Source of the DNA: Leptospira inadai serovar Lyme str. 10
GTDB taxonomy: Bacteria > Spirochaetota > Leptospiria > Leptospirales > Leptospiraceae
Direction: 5' to 3'
Assembly (NCBI RefSeq): GCF_000243675.2
Contig: NZ_AHMM02000015.1
Span: forward strand, 666,001 to 730,000
Length of the DNA stretch: 64,000 nucleotides
Numbering within the stretch: position 1 is the first letter of the stretch; each line of letters starts with the position of its first letter. The notes under the pieces are model-generated. The model saw only the letters and a program-made list of their open reading frames with translations. It searched no databases and was not told the DNA's origin. Both the position numbers and the translations under genes were made by a program. Positions 44,194 to 53,535 of this stretch are shown here, piece by piece.

Positions 44194-45246
44194 ATGAAAT
44201 CCTTACTAGCAAGGGGAAGCGATCTTGCTTCCTCGCAGGAACAACTTAAAATTCTTTCGGAAATATCGGAACGACGATCGTTTCCCTTATTTCGGCAAAA
44301 ACTTTCCGAAAGCGGCTTATTTCCCTTAAAGCCGATCGGAACCGACATCCTACAAATTAACGTCGGAAAACTCTGCAATCAAACTTGTAAGCATTGTCAT
44401 GTCGACGCGGGACCGGATCGTAAAGAAGTCATGTCCAAAGAGACTATGCAGGAATGCTTGGATGTACTCGTGTCGTCCGATATTTCCGTTTTGGATATCA
44501 CCGGAGGAGCTCCCGAGATGAATCCGAATTTTCGGTGGTTGGTAGAGGAGGCCGGCAAGCTGGGAAAAAGAACCTTGGTTCGATGCAACCTAACCATTCT
44601 GCTTGCGGGGGAGAAGTATAAGGATCTTCCGGAATTTTTTGCAAAGCATTCGGTGGAGGTCGTTTCGAGTCTTCCCTATTTTCAAAAACGAAGGACGGAT
44701 GCGCAGAGAGGGGAAGGGGTCTTCGACAAATCCATAGCGGCCCTGCGACGATTGAATGCGGTCGGATATGGACGACCGAATTCCGGCTTGGTTTTGAATT
44801 TGGTGTACAATCCGGCAGGTGCATTTTTACCGGGAGGTCAATCCACTCTCGAGGGAGACTTTAAGAAAGAATTGAGAACCCAGTTCGGAATCGAATTCAA
44901 TTCTTTATTTACGATCACCAATATGCCGATCAGTCGGTATTTGGAGTATTTATTGGAAAGCGGGAATCTCGAGGGCTATCTGGAAAAACTGATCACTTCG
45001 TATAATCCGGCTGCCGCCTCCGGAGTGATGTGCAGAAATACTTTGAGCGTAGGCTGGGACGGAAGTCTTTACGATTGCGATTTTAATCAAATGTTGGATC
45101 TGAAAGTGGAGGGTCCCGTTCAAAAGATTTCCGACTTTAACCAAGAAACTTTAATCGATCGTCGCATTCGACTTGATCAACATTGTTTCGGTTGTACTGC
45201 TGGCAGCGGTTCCTCCTGCGGCGGTTCTATAGCAGAAGACAGATGA
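44194..45246 (+). CDS. arsS: Arsenosugar biosynthesis radical SAM protein ArsS-like
   Basis: The 350-residue radical SAM protein has CNQTCKHC (residues 61-68), DITGGAPEMNPNFRW, and a C-terminal DUF3641 domain with GVMCRNTLSVGWDGSLYDCDF and CFGCTAGSGSSCGG. This matches ArsS, thought to join the adenosyl moiety of SAM to dimethylarsenic en route to arsenosugars. The arsM methyltransferase expected upstream in the route is not seen in the window. The last three or four residues and the TGA stop come from repeat copy D1, which begins at 45233, so the native end has been replaced. No ribosome-binding site is apparent; translation is likely coupled to the AhpD-like gene 12 nt upstream. Confidence 0.88.
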   Translation: MKSLLARGSDLASSQEQLKILSEISERRSFPLFRQKLSESGLFPLKPIGTDILQINVGKLCNQTCKHCHVDAGPDRKEVMSKETMQECLDVLVSSDISVLDITGGAPEMNPNFRWLVEEAGKLGKRTLVRCNLTILLAGEKYKDLPEFFAKHSVEVVSSLPYFQKRRTDAQRGEGVFDKSIAALRRLNAVGYGRPNSGLVLNLVYNPAGAFLPGGQSTLEGDFKKELRTQFGIEFNSLFTITNMPISRYLEYLLESGNLEGYLEKLITSYNPAAASGVMCRNTLSVGWDGSLYDCDFNQMLDLKVEGPVQKISDFNQETLIDRRIRLDQHCFGCTAGSGSSCGGSIAEDR

Positions 45247-45369
45247 CAGAGGACTGAGGACAGAACATTGGTGAGCGGAATTTCCATATTCTAGAGAAGG
45301 ATTCTTATGTTATGGGGGATCTTTCCTCTACCCCAGCTGCTTTCCCAACTTCGAGCCGCTTATGTCTTT
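45233..45369. repeat. Interspersed stop-codon-linked element, copy D1 (truncated)
   Basis: This copy lacks the right pyrimidine-rich end and the TCTAGCGTGAGC segment. It starts inside the last codons of arsS and supplies its stop (TGA at 45244-45246). Core ACATTGGTGAGCGGAATTTC is shared with copy D2, which follows directly. Confidence 0.82.
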
Positions 45370-45551
45370 CAGAGGACGGAAGACAGAAGACTGAGGACAG
45401 AACATTGGTGAGCGGAATTTCCATGTTCTACAGAAAGATTCCTGTGTTACAGCGGATCTTCCCTCTACTTCTTTAACTTTTCCGAGATCGGGCAGCTTCT
45501 GTCTAGCGCGAGCAAGGCGAGCGCATCTGTCCTCTGTCTTCAGTCCTCTGT
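45370..45551. repeat. Interspersed stop-codon-linked element, copy D2
   Basis: This is a full copy in direct tandem with D1. It runs from CAGAGGACGGAAGACAGAAG to TCTTCAGTCCTCTG and contains the segment TCTAGCGCGAGCAAGGCG. It separates arsS from the kdp promoter region by about 60 bp. Confidence 0.85.
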
Positions 45552-45611
45552 ACACCCCAAATCTTAACGAGAAATTAACGCTTTCTTCCATCTTTTACAC
45601 TTTACTCCTCA

Positions 45612-45640
45612 TTGACGAGACGATAAAAAACAGCTACGTT
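45612..45640 (+). promoter_or_regulatory. Candidate sigma-70-like promoter of the kdp operon
   Basis: TTGACG (45612-45617) and TACGTT (45635-45640) are separated by 17 bp, a good vegetative spacing. They lie 57 nt upstream of the kdpF start. KdpE would be the expected activator, but no confident KdpE site can be named. Confidence 0.4.
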
Positions 45641-45650
45641 TTTGGCACAC

Positions 45651-45679
45651 GCATTCATCCGTGAATATTCGGATGACGC
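45651..45679 (+). promoter_or_regulatory. Hairpin in the kdp leader, just before the kdpF ribosome-binding site
   Basis: CATCCG (45656-45661) pairs with CGGATG (45670-45675) around an eight-base loop. Weaker pairing extends outward. AGGAGG for kdpF begins at 45686. The hairpin could control access to that site or be the target of a regulator. Confidence 0.35.
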
Positions 45680-45696
45680 GTGATTAGGAGGCTTCC

Positions 45697-45780
45697 TTGT
45701 CCTATCCGTTTTTAATTGTAGTCGTATTCGGTTTAGTCGTCTATCTGACATACGCAATCGTTAGGCCAGAAAGGTTTTAG
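45697..45780 (+). CDS. kdpF: KdpF-like small membrane subunit (27 aa)
   Basis: This tiny gene starts at TTG with AGGAGG at 45686-45691 and ends with TAG 9 nt before kdpA. Its 27 residues form one transmembrane helix (YPFLIVVVFGLVVYLTYAIV) followed by RPERF. That matches KdpF, a peptide that stabilises the KdpABC complex. Size, position ahead of kdpA and the C-terminal R-P-E tail all agree with the family. Confidence 0.88.
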   Translation: MSYPFLIVVVFGLVVYLTYAIVRPERF

Positions 45781-45789
45781 GTAAGTATT

Positions 45790-47478
45790 ATGAATGGAAA
45801 TGATTCGGTTTTTTACTTTCTTTACTTTGCGGTCCTTTTTTTGGTTTCACCGTGGTTAGGTTTATTCATCGCCAAAGTACTGGATGGAGAATTTCCTAAA
45901 TTCCTGAAACCGGTCGTAGCTTTCGAGAATCTCATCTATAAAGTGACCGGCGTTGATCCGAACAAATCGGCTTCTCCCAAAGTTTATGCTTTGGAAATAT
46001 TGGGTCTTAGTCTCCTCGCTCTTGGCGTGGTCACATTAGGATTAAGATTTCAGGAATTCCTTCCCTGGAACCCCGAGGGAAAAGCCGGCTTGAATTGGGA
46101 TCTCGCTTGGAATACGAGCGTAAGTTTTGTTACGAATACGAACTGGCAGGCTTATTCCGGCGAAGCGAGCCTTTCTTACGGAAGCCAAATGCTTTTATTA
46201 GGAGTCCAGAACTTCGTGAGTGCAGCGGTCGGAATCGCCATCCTTGCCGCGATGGCCAGAGGTATCTTAGGAGCTTCTCCGGCCGGTATCGGTAATTTCT
46301 TCGTCGATCTGACAAGATCCACGCTGTATATTCTTCTTCCTCTTTCGATTCTGTTCGCGATCGCATTCGTTGCACAAGGTGTTGTGATGGATTTCTCAGC
46401 CTACGTAGGATCGACTTCGTTAGAAGGAGTCGATTCCCGAATCCCTCTCGGACCGGCGGCTTCTCAAATCGCGATCAAGCAATTGGGAACGAACGGAGGG
46501 GGTTTTTTCGGAGTGAATTCAGCGCATCCGTTCGAGAATCCCACGCCGTTTTCCAATTGGCTGGAATCTTTATTGATCCTTTTAATTCCGGCCTCTCTTC
46601 CGTTCGCTTTCGGAAAATGGGCCAAATCTTGGAAAGCCGGCGTCTCTCTTTTTATAGCGATGCTTTTGCTGTTTGCAGGAAGTATGATTCTCTCCTTCTG
46701 GTCGGAAATCTTTCATTCATCCCAAGGCTTTTGGCCTAATTGGGAAGGAAAAGAAATCCGTTTCGGGATTGCCCAAAGCGTACTTTGGGAAATGGCGACG
46801 ACTGCGGCCTCCAACGGTTCGGTTAACTCGATGCATGATAGCTTCTCTCCGTTAAGCGGAGGCGCCGCCGTTTGGAACATTCTATTAGGAGAAATCGTCT
46901 TCGGAGGCGTCGGAGTCGGGCTTGCCGGGATGTTATTCTACGTGATTCTGACCGTCTTCCTTGCCGGACTAATGGTAGGTAGAACTCCGGAATATTTCGG
47001 AAAGAAAATAGAATCGCGAGAGGTAAAATATGCCCTCTTCGGAGCCTTGGCACCGGGAGTCTGCATCTTGTTATTTACGGCACTCGCTTCCTCGTACGAG
47101 TTCGGGCTTTCTTCCAGAGCAAACCAAGGACCGCATGGCTTAACGGAAATATTATATGCTTTCGCTTCAGCCTCGGGTAATAACGGCTCCGCATTCGCGG
47201 GATTGAATGCGAATACGCAATTCTATAATTTCGCGCTATCCTTTTGCATGCTTCTCGGAAGATTCGCCGTGATTTGGCCCGCAATCGGACTAGCGGGTGC
47301 CTTAATGAGCAAGAAAAAAGCGCCGGCAGGAGAAGGTACCTTCTCGACCGACGGTGCGTTATTCGTGCTTTTACTCGTATCCGTAATCGGTTTAGTGGGA
47401 GCCTTAACGTTCCTACCGGTGTTAGTTCTCGGTCCTGGAGTGGAATTTCTGCTGCAAGGAACGGGGAGGACTTTTTAA
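45790..47478 (+). CDS. kdpA: Potassium-transporting ATPase subunit A
   Basis: The 562-residue inner-membrane protein is the K+-selective channel-like subunit of the KdpFABC pump. It has about ten transmembrane helices and the four degenerate selectivity loops of the superfamily of K+ transporters: FVTNTNWQAYSGE, KQLGTNGGGFFGVNSAHP, TTAASNGSVNSMHDS and ASASGNNGSAFAGLNA. Length matches E. coli KdpA (557). It is nine bases after kdpF and three bases before kdpB. Its presence indicates growth at very low external potassium. Confidence 0.98.
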   Translation: MNGNDSVFYFLYFAVLFLVSPWLGLFIAKVLDGEFPKFLKPVVAFENLIYKVTGVDPNKSASPKVYALEILGLSLLALGVVTLGLRFQEFLPWNPEGKAGLNWDLAWNTSVSFVTNTNWQAYSGEASLSYGSQMLLLGVQNFVSAAVGIAILAAMARGILGASPAGIGNFFVDLTRSTLYILLPLSILFAIAFVAQGVVMDFSAYVGSTSLEGVDSRIPLGPAASQIAIKQLGTNGGGFFGVNSAHPFENPTPFSNWLESLLILLIPASLPFAFGKWAKSWKAGVSLFIAMLLLFAGSMILSFWSEIFHSSQGFWPNWEGKEIRFGIAQSVLWEMATTAASNGSVNSMHDSFSPLSGGAAVWNILLGEIVFGGVGVGLAGMLFYVILTVFLAGLMVGRTPEYFGKKIESREVKYALFGALAPGVCILLFTALASSYEFGLSSRANQGPHGLTEILYAFASASGNNGSAFAGLNANTQFYNFALSFCMLLGRFAVIWPAIGLAGALMSKKKAPAGEGTFSTDGALFVLLLVSVIGLVGALTFLPVLVLGPGVEFLLQGTGRTF

Positions 47479-47481
47479 TCT

Positions 47482-49575
47482 ATGACTACTAAAAAGAATA
47501 CTTCTTTTTTCGGTGATTCGGCCCTGCTTTTCAGGGCTATCGGTGATTCGTTTATCAAATTGGATCCAAGAACCCAATGGAAAAATCCGGTTATGTTCAT
47601 GGTTTATCTTGGAGCGATCCTGACCACGAGCGAACTTTTCATTTCCTCCATTGAAAGAGGTTTTGCGATTCAAATTTCCGTTTGGCTTTGGGCCACCGTT
47701 CTATTCGCAAACTTTGCGGAAGCGTTGGCCGAAGGTAGAGGGAAAGCGAGAGCCGAATCTTTACGTAAAACTAGACGGGAAACGCAGGCTAGACGGCTTG
47801 TTGGAAACGTCGAGTCTCGTGTCCCCGCCTCGACCCTTAGGACCGGCGATCGAGTTATCTGCGAGGCCGGTGAAACCATTCCGGGTGACGGAGAAGTCGT
47901 GGAAGGAATCGCATCGGTCGACGAGTCCGCGATCACCGGAGAATCCGCCCCAGTAATACGGGAATCCGGAGGAGATCGATCCGCAGTTACCGCAGGAACA
48001 AAGGTACTTAGCGACAGGATCATCATCGAAATTACGACTGATCCTGGAAAGACGTTCATCGATAAGATGATAGCACTTGTGGAGGGTGCCGCTCGTCAAA
48101 AGACTCCGAACGAAATCGCGCTTTCGATTCTGCTCGCCGCTCTCTCTCTCGTATTCCTGTTAGCCGTGGCGACCATCGTTCCTATCGTTCAATACAGCGT
48201 AAGGGAAGGAGGCGGAGAGGCAGGGTTGTCCAACTCCTTACCTGCGTTAGTCGGCTTTCTCGTCTGCTTAATTCCGACTACGATCGGCGGACTTTTATCC
48301 GCGATCGGAATCAGCGGAATGGATCGCCTGATTCGAAGAAACGTTATCGCGAAATCGGGCAGAGCTATAGAAGCAGCCGGTGATATCGACGTCCTTCTTT
48401 TGGATAAGACCGGAACGATAACCTTCGGAAACAGAATGGCGACTCGATTTCTGCCGGCTCCCGGCGTAGGCGAGGAACGTTTAGCCAATGCGGCGCAGCT
48501 GGCTTCTCTCTCGGACGAAACGCCAGAAGGAAGATCTATCGTCGTCTTAGCCAAGGAGAGGTTCGCAATTCGAGGAAGAAACCTCGCCGAACTGGGAGGG
48601 GATTTTGTTCCTTTTACCGCCAAAACGAAGATGAGCGGTGTCGACTTTAAGAATACCACGGATGGAAAGGGGCGTCCCAATATCAGAAAAGGATCCGCCG
48701 ATGCGATTCGTAATTATGTGATCGGTCTCGGAGGTGAATTCCCCGATGAAATCGTCCGCATCGTGGAGGATATCGCTAAAGAGGGTGCGACTCCTTTGGT
48801 CGTGTCGGAAGGACGCGAAATTCTAGGTGTAGTTCATTTAAAGGACGTTGTTAAAGGTGGAATCCGAGAACGCTTCGCCCGACTGAGAACCATGGGAATC
48901 AGAACGGTCATGATCACGGGCGACAATCCTTTAACCGCCGCCGCAATCGCCGCGGAGGCGGGAGTGGACGATTTTATCGCGGAAGCGACTCCCGAAAGTA
49001 AATTGAAACGAATTCGCGAGGAGCAGGCTTCCGGAAAACTGGTCGCCATGATCGGAGACGGAACGAACGACGCTCCGGCGCTGGCTCAGGCGGACGTCGG
49101 CGTTGCGATGAACACTGGAACTCAAACCGCGAGAGAAGCCGGAAACATGATCGACCTGGACAGTAATCCGACGAAACTGATCGAGATCGTCGAAATCGGA
49201 AAGCAACTCCTGATGACCCGAGGATCTCTCACCACTTTCAGCGTTGCAAACGACGTATCCAAATACTTCGTAATCCTGCCCGCTATTTTTGCGAGTCTAT
49301 ATCCGGTTGCGGGAAAAGGAGGACTTGGCGTTTTGAACTTCTTAGGTTTGGGAAGTCCGATGTCCGCCGTTTTGAGCGCGGTGATCTTCAACGCACTCAT
49401 ACTCGTGTTTTTGGTTCCGCTCGCTTTGCGAGGAGTGGAATATCGCCCGTTAGGTGCCGATACGGTTCTTGCTCGAAACGTTTTCATTTACGGTTTCGGC
49501 GGAATTATTCTTCCTTTCTTTGGAATTAAACTCATCGACGTAGTGTTGAATTATGTTCAAGGTTGGTTTGTATGA
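47482..49575 (+). CDS. kdpB: Potassium-transporting ATPase subunit B (P-type ATPase)
   Basis: The 697-residue P-type ATPase drives KdpFABC. Catalytic motifs: [11 protein letters not shown] in the actuator domain (TGES), [11 protein letters not shown] with the phosphorylated Asp, KGSADAI in the nucleotide domain, and [18 protein letters not shown] in the hinge. [15 protein letters not shown] is the KdpB-type transmembrane segment. Length is normal (E. coli 682). GGAGG lies about 12 nt upstream, within the kdpA end. The stop overlaps the kdpC start by ATGA. Confidence 0.98.
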   Translation: MTTKKNTSFFGDSALLFRAIGDSFIKLDPRTQWKNPVMFMVYLGAILTTSELFISSIERGFAIQISVWLWATVLFANFAEALAEGRGKARAESLRKTRRETQARRLVGNVESRVPASTLRTGDRVICEAGETIPGDGEVVEGIASVDESAITGESAPVIRESGGDRSAVTAGTKVLSDRIIIEITTDPGKTFIDKMIALVEGAARQKTPNEIALSILLAALSLVFLLAVATIVPIVQYSVREGGGEAGLSNSLPALVGFLVCLIPTTIGGLLSAIGISGMDRLIRRNVIAKSGRAIEAAGDIDVLLLDKTGTITFGNRMATRFLPAPGVGEERLANAAQLASLSDETPEGRSIVVLAKERFAIRGRNLAELGGDFVPFTAKTKMSGVDFKNTTDGKGRPNIRKGSADAIRNYVIGLGGEFPDEIVRIVEDIAKEGATPLVVSEGREILGVVHLKDVVKGGIRERFARLRTMGIRTVMITGDNPLTAAAIAAEAGVDDFIAEATPESKLKRIREEQASGKLVAMIGDGTNDAPALAQADVGVAMNTGTQTAREAGNMIDLDSNPTKLIEIVEIGKQLLMTRGSLTTFSVANDVSKYFVILPAIFASLYPVAGKGGLGVLNFLGLGSPMSAVLSAVIFNALILVFLVPLALRGVEYRPLGADTVLARNVFIYGFGGIILPFFGIKLIDVVLNYVQGWFV

Positions 49576-50165
49576 GAAGAATCTTCTCTCAGTTTATATT
49601 TTGGACGATCCTTTGCGGATTGATTTATCCTTTCTTAATTTACGGAATCGGAAAGCTTTCTTTCTCGAAAGAAAGTCAAGGATCGCTGATCATGAGAAAA
49701 GGAAAAATAGTCGGCTCGGAATTACTTTCTCAAAAATTCGAATCCCCGAAATTTTTCCAGGCGAGACCCTCTGCAGGAGGCTATAACCCTGAATCCGGAT
49801 CCGCCAGTAACCTAGGTTTTACGAGCGAAACGCTTCGTAAACAAGTGGAAGAACGGAAAAACTATTGGCTGTCGAGGGGAGGCGACGCCAAAGTTCCTTC
49901 CGAGTTGGTTTTTGCTTCGGGTAGCGGCTTAGATCCGCATTTAAGTCCGGCAGCGGTCGAATACCAACTCCCTCTTGTCGTAAAAGCGAGAGGATTCAAC
50001 GAAGAGCAAACCCAGCATGTGAAGCTGTTGATTAAAAACTCGACGGAATATCCGCAATGGGGAATTTTCGGTGAAGAAAAAATCAACGTCTTGAAACTGA
50101 ATTTGTCTTTGGAGAATTATGTCGAAGGTTCCGCATTATCGAAAACGGAATCTTCGGTGAATTGA
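49572..50165 (+). CDS. kdpC: Potassium-transporting ATPase subunit C
   Basis: The start is the ATG at 49572 in ATGA overlap with kdpB. An upstream in-frame GTG-type extension is less likely. The 197-residue protein has one N-terminal membrane anchor ([20 protein letters not shown]) and a periplasmic domain with [22 protein letters not shown] and [18 protein letters not shown], both diagnostic for KdpC. It assists assembly of KdpFABC. Length agrees with E. coli KdpC (190). It is nine bases ahead of kdpD. Confidence 0.97.
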   Translation: MRRIFSQFIFWTILCGLIYPFLIYGIGKLSFSKESQGSLIMRKGKIVGSELLSQKFESPKFFQARPSAGGYNPESGSASNLGFTSETLRKQVEERKNYWLSRGGDAKVPSELVFASGSGLDPHLSPAAVEYQLPLVVKARGFNEEQTQHVKLLIKNSTEYPQWGIFGEEKINVLKLNLSLENYVEGSALSKTESSVN

Positions 50166-50174
50166 TCTTACTGA

Positions 50175-52838
50175 ATGGCATATCCTGAGGAAAAAAGACC
50201 GGATCCGGACGAGCTTCTCTCCAGAATAGAGGGTAAAACTTCCTCTAGAGGGAAGCTTAAGATTTTTTTCGGAATGGCTGCGGGCGTCGGTAAAACTTTC
50301 GAGATGCTTCGCGACGCCCAAAAGGCTAAGTCGGAAGGCCGAGACATAGTCGTCGGGTATCTGGAAACTCATAAGCGAGCGGAAACGGAAGCCCAGGCAG
50401 CCGATCTGGAAATTATTCCGAGGAAAAAATCCAAGTATAAAAACGTCGAATTGGAAGAAATGGATCTAGATGCGGTCTTGGAGCGAAAGCCGGATTTAGT
50501 GTTAGTCGATGAATTAGCTCATACGAATGTTCCGGGTTCTCGGCATCCGAAGCGATACCAGGACGTCCTGGAAATTCTGGATAATGGGATCGACGTGTAT
50601 TCCACTTTGAACGTCCAGCATTTGGAAAGCAGGGCCAATATCGTCGAGGAACTTTCCGGGGCACCCGTAGCGGAACGGGTTCCCGATTCGATTCTGGAGG
50701 TCGCGGACGAGGTGGAACTTGTGGATCTTGTTCCGGAAGACCTAGTTAAGCGATTGAAAGAAGGAAAAATTTATCCGCCCGAAAAAGTTCCAGGCGCCTT
50801 ACTTTCTTTTTTTAGAATTCCTAATTTGACCGCATTGCGCGAGCTCTCTTTGAGTTACACCTCCAAGCTTGTCGATAGAGAATTGGCTCGTCTCGAGCCG
50901 ACCCGGGATTCCAAGTTATCGGAGAAAATTCTGGTCGCAATCAGTTCGTCGCCGGCTTCGGGGGAATTAATCCGGCACGCAAAAAGAATGGCCTTCCTTT
51001 TGAAATGTAGTTGGGTTACGATTTACATCGAAGACGGAAGAAGTTTATCGGCGGAAAACAGAAAGCAACTCCATTCGCATTTGCAACTGGCTCGCGAACT
51101 TGGTGCGGAAATTTTAAGCCTTCCTGAGAAGGATTTGGTTCAGGGGATTTTAAGAGCCGTGGATCGAACAAAGGCCACGCACGTAGTAATCGGGAGAACA
51201 ACCAGAAATCGATTTTGGCAATTTTTAGAAGGCGGGACCTTACTGGAACGGCTGACTTCCGAATCGGCGAATTTTCAATTGGTGGTTGTTCCGAGTGGAG
51301 AAGGGAAATATGAAAATTTCAGACCTCTTTGGTGGGTAGGGAAATCGGGTCCCATACAATATTTCCTATCATTCCTTTCCCTTTTAGCGGTCACTTCCGT
51401 CAATCTTTTGACGCTGAACATAATCGGTTACTGGTCTATAGGTTTAGTTTATCTTTTTTTTGTAATGCTGATCTCCTTGTTTGCCGGTAGAGGTCCGGTG
51501 CTGATTACCGCGGCTCTCTCTGCCTTACTATGGAATTTTCTGTTTATTCCTCCTCGATTCACTTTCTTTATAGGAAAGCTCGAGGACTGGATGATGTTTG
51601 TGATGTATTTCGTGCTCGCCATGGTTTTAGGCGTGTTTACGACTCGTTTGAGATCCAGGGAGGACGCCTTAAAGCACGGAGAAGAGGCGATTTCGTCTCT
51701 CTATGAATTGTCCCTCGCTCTTTCCCGCACGCACACGGCGGACGGAATTGTGAGCGCGTCCATAGAACTACTATCTAAGACGTTCGGTTGTCCAATCTTT
51801 ATCGTAATTACCGATAAGGACGGACGCTTGGAAAGGTCCGCTCATCCGAAGAGTACATTCGTTCCCGAAGCAAGGGAATTCGCGTTAGCGTCCTGGTCTT
51901 ACCAAAATAGGAAACCTTCGGGTAATTCCACCGACACAGTTCCGCTTTCTCGAGGATTATATCTCCCGTTGTTATCGCCGGGCGGATGTTTCGGAGTGCT
52001 CGGATTGGATCGGGAAGGGAGAGAACCCTTAGAACCCGGAGTGGACGCGTTATTGCACTCCATGCTGAACCAAATCGCCTTAGCCGTGGAAAGGATTCAG
52101 TTGCTCGGCCTGCGCGAAAACGCGAGAATGGTGGAAGAATCCGAAAGGCTGCATTCGGCGTTATTCAATTCGGTTAGCCATGAATTTCGAACTCCTTTAA
52201 CCATTATTCGCGCCTCTTTAGATCTTTTGGATGGTACGGTGGATCGGTCGGCAGAAAAGGAAATTTCTCTGTTAGCCGAGGTGCGTAGCGCGTATCGAAA
52301 ATTGGAAAGACTGGTAAACAATCTTTTAGATATGACCCGCTTGGAGTCGGGTAGGCTGAAACTGGATCTGCAATGGGAGGATCCCGCCGATCTGGTATTG
52401 GGCGCCGTCGCGGAAGAGGAATCCGAAAGAGGATCGCATCGTTTAACGTCGGAAGTGGACCAAAACATGCCTCTGGTTCGATTAGACAATCGCATCATGC
52501 AGCAAGTGTTAATTCATCTCATTCAGAACGCTTTTCTGCATACGCCGGAGGGAACTCCCGTAACCGTACGTGCGAGCGTTCCGCGAGACCATCTTCTCTT
52601 AGTCGTAGAGGATAAAGGACCCGGCATTCCGAAGGGTGAGGAAGAGCGGATTTTCGATAAATTCACGAAAGTTTCCTCGTACGCTCACGGAACGGGACTC
52701 GGCCTTTCCATTTGTAAAGGTTTGGTCGAGGCGCAAGGCGGTCGTATCTGGGCGGAGAATCGGCCGGAAGGCGGGGCTCGATTCCTGATTCGGATCCCGG
52801 TTATGACCTTCCCGCCTTTGGAGGAAGACATTGGGTAG
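50175..52838 (+). CDS. kdpD: Sensor histidine kinase KdpD
   Basis: The 887-residue sensor has the full KdpD architecture. The N-terminal KdpD domain contains a Walker A motif (GMAAGVGKTFEML, residues 33-45) and LVDELAHTNVPGSRH. A Usp-like domain follows (about 245-370). The DUF4118 region has four transmembrane helices (about 395-490). Then come a GAF domain (about 510-640), a HisKA with phosphoacceptor His in SVSHEFRTPLT, and a HATPase domain with DKGPGIPKGEEERIFDKF and GTGLGLSICKG. It senses potassium limitation or low turgor and phosphorylates KdpE. The kinase gene lies in the same operon as its target transporter, and its end overlaps kdpE by 8 nt. Confidence 0.97.
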   Translation: MAYPEEKRPDPDELLSRIEGKTSSRGKLKIFFGMAAGVGKTFEMLRDAQKAKSEGRDIVVGYLETHKRAETEAQAADLEIIPRKKSKYKNVELEEMDLDAVLERKPDLVLVDELAHTNVPGSRHPKRYQDVLEILDNGIDVYSTLNVQHLESRANIVEELSGAPVAERVPDSILEVADEVELVDLVPEDLVKRLKEGKIYPPEKVPGALLSFFRIPNLTALRELSLSYTSKLVDRELARLEPTRDSKLSEKILVAISSSPASGELIRHAKRMAFLLKCSWVTIYIEDGRSLSAENRKQLHSHLQLARELGAEILSLPEKDLVQGILRAVDRTKATHVVIGRTTRNRFWQFLEGGTLLERLTSESANFQLVVVPSGEGKYENFRPLWWVGKSGPIQYFLSFLSLLAVTSVNLLTLNIIGYWSIGLVYLFFVMLISLFAGRGPVLITAALSALLWNFLFIPPRFTFFIGKLEDWMMFVMYFVLAMVLGVFTTRLRSREDALKHGEEAISSLYELSLALSRTHTADGIVSASIELLSKTFGCPIFIVITDKDGRLERSAHPKSTFVPEAREFALASWSYQNRKPSGNSTDTVPLSRGLYLPLLSPGGCFGVLGLDREGREPLEPGVDALLHSMLNQIALAVERIQLLGLRENARMVEESERLHSALFNSVSHEFRTPLTIIRASLDLLDGTVDRSAEKEISLLAEVRSAYRKLERLVNNLLDMTRLESGRLKLDLQWEDPADLVLGAVAEEESERGSHRLTSEVDQNMPLVRLDNRIMQQVLIHLIQNAFLHTPEGTPVTVRASVPRDHLLLVVEDKGPGIPKGEEERIFDKFTKVSSYAHGTGLGLSICKGLVEAQGGRIWAENRPEGGARFLIRIPVMTFPPLEEDIG

Positions 52839-53535
52839 TCCGGTCATTTTAGTCATTGATGACGAAGTTCAGATTCGCAGATTATTAAGGATGGCCTGCG
52901 AACCCGAAGGTTATAAATTAGAGGAGGCCGTTTCGGTAGATGATGCATTATCAAAATTTTATATGGTCCGACCCGATATAGTCGTTTTAGATTTAGGTTT
53001 GCCTGCGAGAGGAGGTGAGGAATTTCTCGTTCAAATTCGGGAATCCGGCGCCAAGGTTCCGGTTCTAGTGCTGAGCGTTAAAGATTCGGAAAAAGATAAG
53101 ATTCATCTGTTAGATATAGGCGCCGATGATTATCTGACCAAGCCTTTCGGGATAGGCGAATTTCTAGCCAGGATTCGAGTACTTCTTCGTCATTCTTCTC
53201 CCGAAAAGACGGATGTTAAGGTAAAAATAGGAAGTCTGGAATTGGACTTTGGAACGAGACGAGTAACGAAATCGGGAAAGGATGTTCGCTTGACTCCGAC
53301 GGAGTATTCTTTCCTAAAATTGCTCGCCACCTATCCGGGTAAAATCGTCACTCAGACGCAAATTCTAAAGGAACTCTGGGGCCCGAACCAGATCTCGGAA
53401 GCGGGTTATTTGCGCGTTTACGTGAATCAGATTCGGAAAAAAATCGAAGCAGATCCGAGTAAGCCGGAGATATTGATAACCGAACCCGGTGTAGGGTATT
53501 ATTTAAAAGCGGAAAATCAGCCCGGAAATTTCTAG
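52831..53535 (+). CDS. kdpE: Response regulator KdpE
   Basis: The 234-residue regulator has a receiver domain with acidic pocket DDE (10-12), phosphoacceptor Asp54 in VVLDLGLPARGG, and Lys in DDYLTKPFG, followed by an OmpR-type winged helix (KDVRLTPTEYSFLKLLA, VYVNQIRKKIEADPS). The start is TTG, strongly supported by GGAGG six bases upstream and by the 8-nt overlap with kdpD. It activates the kdp promoter when phosphorylated. Its stop codon overlaps the stop of the convergent antiporter gene. Confidence 0.96.
   Translation: MGSPVILVIDDEVQIRRLLRMACEPEGYKLEEAVSVDDALSKFYMVRPDIVVLDLGLPARGGEEFLVQIRESGAKVPVLVLSVKDSEKDKIHLLDIGADDYLTKPFGIGEFLARIRVLLRHSSPEKTDVKVKIGSLELDFGTRRVTKSGKDVRLTPTEYSFLKLLATYPGKIVTQTQILKELWGPNQISEAGYLRVYVNQIRKKIEADPSKPEILITEPGVGYYLKAENQPGNF

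Noticed and set aside
45328..45591. Leftward frame of 87 codons across repeat copies D1 and D2, and similar frames at 58596-58820 and 34147-34225
   Set aside because: They translate repeat sequence and share the peptide MFCPQSS by common origin. There is no independent evidence of coding.
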